Positions 5,962 through 8,841 of a DNA stretch of 8,841 bases are shown piece after piece; the first letter of the stretch is position 1; every line of letters begins with the position of its first letter. The stretch lies in NCBI GenBank assembly GCA_021828245.1, contig JAKASC010000090.1, forward strand, positions 1 to 8,841. The letters run 5' to 3'. This DNA comes from Acidobacteriota bacterium (GTDB lineage Bacteria; Acidobacteriota; Terriglobia; UBA7540). Below the pieces are notes generated by a model. It worked only from the letters and a program-made list of their open reading frames with translations. It searched no databases and had not been told where the DNA came from. The position numbers were made by a program, and so were the translations under genes.

Positions 5962-7029
5962 ATGTTCGACTACAAGAGTTATGTGCCAATTTTGCGTTGG
6001 AAGCAAGCCGAGAGGTTTGCTCTCCGCGATTTGGCCGACGACGTGCGAACCCGAATTACGCCGTTAGTTCAGCTTCTTCCTGAAAGTATCGCTATCGGCA
6101 AAAAGACTCCTTCGATTTCCCACGCCTTCCGAAAGGTAGCCAAAGAAATGAGCGAATGCTGGGGCATGAGGAGCCTATTGGTTGATCTCCGACATATCAA
6201 CACGGAGGTTCGTGTTGGGACCGAGCATCCCCTTGCGTACCTGGCCCGCCAAGCGCGGGGAAATTCCGTGTCAATTGTTCCTGTGATTGGGCTTCACAGG
6301 AACGCCGCTTGTGTTCAGGCCGCGAGCCAAGTGGCCGCAGAAAATCGTAATGGAGTTTGTCTCAGGCTGGGAAGGACCGATATCGCCAACTCAGACCTAC
6401 AAGAAGAAATAAAAAGCCTATTAATGCAACTCAGTATCGCATCAAACGAAGTTGACGTTGTCTTGGACATTGGTTGCCACGACCTGAGTTATCCAGATTT
6501 CAGCGCCTTGCCCACAATAATACCTGACATATGTGAGTGGCGAAGTCTCGCCGTGGGGAGCGGAGCATTTCCACCCGATCTGACGCAATGGACCACGCCG
6601 GGAATATACTCAACCCCCAGGCGTGATTGGCAAGCCTGGCTTGGGGAGGTAGAGCTCGCAGAAAACTTGGTAAGAAAGCCTTCTTTCGCAGATTATGGCA
6701 TTTACCATCCCACTTACCAGCCACCGCCGTGGTTTCCAAATTTCAGCGCAAGCATCCGATACACGGACGAAGAAAAATGGATAATTATGAGGGGTGAAGG
6801 CGTCCGGAACGAGGGCGGTGCCGGCTTCGCCCAGTATCCCGCGAATGCGGAGTTACTGTGTGGGATGCCTGAGTTTCGGGGCGCGTCATTTAGCGCCGGC
6901 GATGCATACATCGCGGCGGAAGCTGGCAATTACGCCCATCCGGGGAATGCGTCGACATGGCTTCAGGCGGGTTTCAATCACCACATGACAATGGTTGTGC
7001 GCCAGATCGCCAATCTTTTCGGGACTTGA
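5962..7029 (+). CDS. Beta family protein (PF14350-like, 355 aa), function unknown
   Basis: The N-terminus YVPILRWKQAERFAL, followed by ITPLVQLLPES, is the signature I associate with the 'beta family protein' group (PF14350, named after a phage beta protein). Length fits that family. No catalytic motif, signal peptide or TM segment is evident, so it is probably cytosolic. Other landmarks are LLVDLRHI, VVLDIGCHDLS, and a C-terminal half with IIMRGEG and SFSAGDAYI. Biochemical function is unknown to me. ATG 5962 is chosen over GTG 5944 because AGGAG (5952-5956) lies 5 nt before it. The gene follows the antitoxin stop by 8 nt, so it is the third gene of the higB operon and should share HigA control. 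Its last 56 bp overlap the 3' end of the convergent sce7726-type gene. Local GC is low (26 of 60 bases in the line starting at 6421). Confidence 0.82.
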   Translation: MFDYKSYVPILRWKQAERFALRDLADDVRTRITPLVQLLPESIAIGKKTPSISHAFRKVAKEMSECWGMRSLLVDLRHINTEVRVGTEHPLAYLARQARGNSVSIVPVIGLHRNAACVQAASQVAAENRNGVCLRLGRTDIANSDLQEEIKSLLMQLSIASNEVDVVLDIGCHDLSYPDFSALPTIIPDICEWRSLAVGSGAFPPDLTQWTTPGIYSTPRRDWQAWLGEVELAENLVRKPSFADYGIYHPTYQPPPWFPNFSASIRYTDEEKWIIMRGEGVRNEGGAGFAQYPANAELLCGMPEFRGASFSAGDAYIAAEAGNYAHPGNASTWLQAGFNHHMTMVVRQIANLFGT

Positions 7030-7636
7030 GCCTAATGCGCACGCGCTCACGAAGGCAACCGATGTCAGCGACCTCAGCCAGACGTGAGTAAATCAACCGG
7101 CGGGGTTTGGACTGAAGGCCGGCGGCAGCCCCCAGCTCCTCCAAGAAATCAAGCGCCTCTTCGCGCCATAGAAGCTTCGCAATGGATAGTTTGTCGGGTG
7201 CAGGGTTTTCTGAAGGCTTACGTACATGAATGAACCTCATTCCTACACGGCGAACCGGCTCCGCCAGCTGAATCCCCCACCACTCAGGTATGGCGGCTAA
7301 AGCTTGGCCGGCATGACGCTGTCCCGTGACGAGAGTGACAAAATCCAGAACGCTATTGTAAGTGTCGGCCTGACGGGCAAGCCGCCGGAACGTATCACGG
7401 TCGCTTTTGATTTCGTACCCATGGAGGCTGCCGTTCACAACAACTACATCAATGCGACTGTAACCGTGCCGGAGCCCAAGCTCATCAAGAATCACCGTTT
7501 CTGGATCCTTCGAGTACAGCGTGCGCAAATTTCGTTTGAGGTGGTACCGAATCTGTTCATCGTTTACGGAAGGCTTTGCCCTTAAGCTTCGCCCGCCGAC
7601 GCCCTGCATTTGAAGCTTCGCTCTTTCGCAGTTCAT
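6974..7636 (-). CDS. sce7726 family protein with PD-(D/E)XK nuclease-like signature (220 aa)
   Basis: The protein matches my knowledge of the sce7726 family, an uncharacterised group often found in a cassette with sce7725-type proteins. Family-like segments are DELGLRHGYSRIDVVVVNG, LHGYEIKSDRDTFRRL, AIPEWWGIQLAE, LLWREEALDFLEELG and LQSKPRRLIYSRLAE. Residues 52-77 read as a PD-(D/E)XK nuclease core: E52, then D63 in RIDVVVV, then E75-x-K77 in YEIKS, with RQADTYNSVLDFVTLVT behind as the usual following helix and strand. I infer a nuclease or nuclease-like fold; cleavage is unproven. ATG 7636 is chosen over the upstream in-frame ATG at 7735 because AGGAGGT (7642-7648) sits 5 nt before it. It is convergent with the beta gene, overlapping it by 56 bp, so it must have its own promoter. 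Confidence 0.83.
   Translation of the reverse strand: MNCERAKLQMQGVGGRSLRAKPSVNDEQIRYHLKRNLRTLYSKDPETVILDELGLRHGYSRIDVVVVNGSLHGYEIKSDRDTFRRLARQADTYNSVLDFVTLVTGQRHAGQALAAIPEWWGIQLAEPVRRVGMRFIHVRKPSENPAPDKLSIAKLLWREEALDFLEELGAAAGLQSKPRRLIYSRLAEVADIGCLRERVRIRLKSRKDWRSGAQPLSCGD
7617..7629 (+). repeat. 13-bp direct repeat, right copy
   Basis: This exact copy of the 4321-4333 sequence lies inside the first codons of the sce7726-type gene (residues 3-7). Together the copies bracket the toxin-antitoxin/beta/sce7726 block almost end to end. No integrase gene is present to support an attachment-site reading. Confidence 0.4.
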
Positions 7637-7641
7637 CGCCG

Positions 7642-7648
7642 ACCTCCT
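7642..7648 (-). promoter_or_regulatory. Perfect ribosome-binding site that fixes the sce7726-type start
   Basis: AGGAGGT on the minus strand lies 5 nt before ATG 7636. The longer frame from 7735 would add 33 residues with no family resemblance and no Shine-Dalgarno sequence. Confidence 0.75.
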
Positions 7649-7823
7649 GGGTGGGTCTGGTGGGCGAGCATCCCTCTCCGTTAGTCGTAAATCTACCGGC
7701 GCAGGTCTAAGGCTGGATTCTAACGCAGGCCGCATTCGTTTGGAAGGCGGCCGGAGGGCCCTCCCACATCCGACGGCGTCCTCCAGCGTTGGGATTGTCT
7801 AAAGGGTGGAGCGCATGGGCGGG
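7649..7823. other. Spacer between the sce7726-type gene and the DUF488 gene; right edge of island
   Basis: This stretch must hold the minus-strand promoter of the sce7726-type gene; TTCCAA-17 bp-TAGAAT on the minus strand (about 7716-7744) is a weak candidate. A perfect 12-bp palindrome, GGAGGGCCCTCC, lies at 7753-7764, but it has no T-run and is not a convincing terminator. No gene, FabH N-terminal remnant or integrase is visible. Confidence 0.4.
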
Positions 7824-8474
7824 CTAAAAGCGTTCGATGAAATGGGGGTCGAGGCGGAAGGTGTGTTGTTGGGCTTGGAGGTCGAGGGCGCGGTCGAGGG
7901 CGTCGGCGCGGGCGTTGGGGAAAAGGGTGTTGGCGGCGAGGTCGGCGAAGCCGGTGGAGCGCAGCAAGCGGTCTTCGGCGGCCGTCTGAGTCTCCTCGCT
8001 TCCGTCTTTGCGGAGGTGGAGCGGCGCGAGGCCGCGAGCCACCAGCTCCGGGGCGATCATCAGGAAGCGATGGCACTCGAGGGGATCGTCTTCGGCGCAC
8101 AGAAGCGCCAGGCGCCGAGTTTGCGCTTCCCGCTCAACACGCTCGATGCCGGCGCCAAAAGCGTAGGAGCGGCGGCGAGCGCGGTAATCCACCACGCCGT
8201 CGGGGCCGTAGGCGGCGGGATCGTCGGGGCGGCCGCCCAATTCTTCGCCGAGGAAAAGATAGGCGATGCCGTTGCTCTCGAGAATCTTTTCAAGCACCGC
8301 GCGGTTGAATTGAGGAAAGCGACTGCTCACCGGCTGGCTACGAACGTCCGCCAGAAGCTCGATGCGGCGCGACAACAGGAGGCGCAGGAATTCGTCCGCT
8401 TCCATCGAGGAATGGCCGAGCGTGAAGAGAGCCGCTGGGCGGGAGTCCGGTGCGTTGGGATTTGCGGGCGGCAT
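7824..8474 (-). CDS. DUF488 family protein (216 aa)
   Basis: The protein is a member of the widespread DUF488 family, whose molecular function is not established. Conserved features seen are FTLGHSS at 17-23, ADVRSQPVSSRFPQFN at 42-57, GEELGGRP at 76-83, and the cysteine motif CAEDDPLECHR at 126-136 (C126, C134, H135), which could bind metal or act in redox chemistry. It is probably cytosolic. ATG 8474 is preferred to the TTG at 8498: family similarity begins soon after, and the -10-like TACAAT at 8487-8492 would place the transcription start only about 6 nt before this ATG, suggesting a nearly leaderless message. GC is high again (39 of 60 bases in the line starting at 8041), in contrast with the island to the left. 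Long frames on the opposite strand here are shadows. Confidence 0.92.
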   Translation of the reverse strand: MPPANPNAPDSRPAALFTLGHSSMEADEFLRLLLSRRIELLADVRSQPVSSRFPQFNRAVLEKILESNGIAYLFLGEELGGRPDDPAAYGPDGVVDYRARRRSYAFGAGIERVEREAQTRRLALLCAEDDPLECHRFLMIAPELVARGLAPLHLRKDGSEETQTAAEDRLLRSTGFADLAANTLFPNARADALDRALDLQAQQHTFRLDPHFIERF

Positions 8475-8486
8475 GGTTCCGGCCCC

Positions 8487-8525
8487 ATTGTACACCAATC
8501 CGATGCCGGGTTTTGCGTGTACAAT
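8487..8525. promoter_or_regulatory. Perfect 9-bp inverted repeat forming two divergent -10-like elements
   Basis: ATTGTACAC (8487-8495) and GTGTACAAT (8517-8525) are exact reverse complements separated by 21 bp. Each arm holds a TACAAT -10-like hexamer pointing outward: leftward to the DUF488 ATG (12 nt between) and rightward to the dehydrogenase ATG (10 nt between). No clear -35 elements are seen. It could be a paired promoter, a dimeric operator, or both. Confidence 0.5.
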
Positions 8526-8535
8526 TTGAAGCGAT

Positions 8536-8841
8536 ATGAAAACTTATCGCATTGCCTTGCTTGCCGGCGACGGCATCGGGAAAGAAGTGATTCCGCAAGC
8601 GACGCGGGTGCTGGAAGCCGCGGCGCAAGGTTTTCAGTTGACCTTCGAGCCTTTTGATTGGGGATGTGAGTATTACCTGCGCACCGGCCGGATGATGCCG
8701 GAGGACGGCCTCGTCCAGCTTCGCCCGTTTGACGCTATTTTACTGGGCGCGATTGGGCATCCGACGGTTCCGGATCACATTTCCCTGCGCGAGTTGCTCT
8801 TGCGGATTCGATTTGGGTTTGATCTCTACGTCAATCTCCGC
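8536..8841 (+). CDS. Isocitrate/isopropylmalate dehydrogenase family, tartrate-dehydrogenase-like (N-terminal part, runs off window)
   Basis: The 102 visible codons are the N-terminus of a beta-decarboxylating dehydrogenase, an NAD(P)- and divalent-metal-dependent cytosolic enzyme that oxidises and decarboxylates a 2-hydroxy acid. Visible are the opening strand and loop IALLAGDGIGKEVIP, then GRMMPEDGLVQLRPFDAILLGAIGHP, and the substrate-arginine region VPDHISLRELLLRIR with DLYVNLR. WGCEYYLRTGRMMPED and VPDHISL resemble the tartrate dehydrogenase/decarboxylase (TtuC) branch more than LeuB, but the specificity residues downstream are missing, so leuB- or isocitrate-type use remains possible. 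The full family length is about 350 residues. The start at 8536 is set by homology; only a weak GAAG precedes it, and the -10-like box 10 nt upstream suggests a very short leader. It is divergent from the DUF488 gene. Confidence 0.9.
   Translation, partial: MKTYRIALLAGDGIGKEVIPQATRVLEAAAQGFQLTFEPFDWGCEYYLRTGRMMPEDGLVQLRPFDAILLGAIGHPTVPDHISLRELLLRIRFGFDLYVNLR

Noticed and set aside
7753..7764. Perfect 12-bp palindrome GGAGGGCCCTCC as terminator or operator.
   Set aside because: There is no loop or T-run, and short GC palindromes are expected in this composition; noted in the spacer entry only.
7637..7823. Missing N-terminal half of the FabH-like gene on the far side of the island.
   Set aside because: The 187 bp hold no such sequence and are too short for about 200 residues, so the simple insertion-in-gene model is not supported as it stands.
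7806..8657. Long plus-strand open frame of about 283 codons.
   Set aside because: It is a Gly/Ala/Glu-rich shadow on the opposite strand of the DUF488 gene, in high-GC DNA, with no domain resemblance.
1..8841. CRISPR array, insertion sequence, integrase or rRNA.
   Set aside because: No regularly spaced repeats, transposase or recombinase motifs, or rRNA-like sequence were seen anywhere in the window.

Overview
The window looks like chromosomal DNA of a high-GC, Gram-negative-type bacterium. The style of several proteins (a ClC channel with the GSGVN / GPEDPSLQ variant filter, a signal-anchored mono-haem cytochrome c, a zinc-ribbon/TPR membrane protein) reminds me of Acidobacteriota. That assignment is recognition-based inference, not proof.

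Layout. (1) Positions 1-1931, minus strand: a two-gene unit of a zinc-ribbon/TM/TPR protein followed, with an 8-nt overlap, by a ClC-family chloride channel cut by the window edge. (2) 2183-3154, plus strand: an aldo/keto reductase, convergent with (3) a membrane-anchored cytochrome c at 3175-3753, minus. (4) 3983 to about 4336, minus: only the C-terminal domain of a FabH-like ketoacyl-ACP synthase III, without the half that carries the catalytic Cys. (5) 4369-7636: an accessory island of lower GC. A promoter with two copies of an 18-bp operator drives a tight three-gene operon: higB toxin (TTG start), a HigA antitoxin fused to an ImmA/IrrE-type zinc peptidase, and a 'beta family' protein (PF14350-like). 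Facing it, and overlapping its 3' end by 56 bp, is an sce7726-family gene with a PD-(D/E)XK nuclease-like signature. (6) 7824-8474, minus: a DUF488 protein. (7) 8536 to the window end, plus: a tartrate/isopropylmalate dehydrogenase-type enzyme. Genes 6 and 7 diverge from a short region with a perfect 9-bp inverted repeat that doubles as two symmetric -10-like elements.

How the parts may work together. The island is the interesting part. It combines a toxin-antitoxin pair, an antitoxin carrying its own predicted protease domain, a protein of unknown function and a predicted nuclease. A plausible but untested reading is a stress- or phage-responsive defence module: HigA represses the operon and neutralises HigB, the ImmA-like domain could break that antitoxin on a signal, and the beta/sce7726 pair could be a second effector arm. 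The truncated FabH fragment at its left edge, the composition shift and a 13-bp direct repeat near both ends fit acquisition by transfer, although no integrase or transposase is visible.
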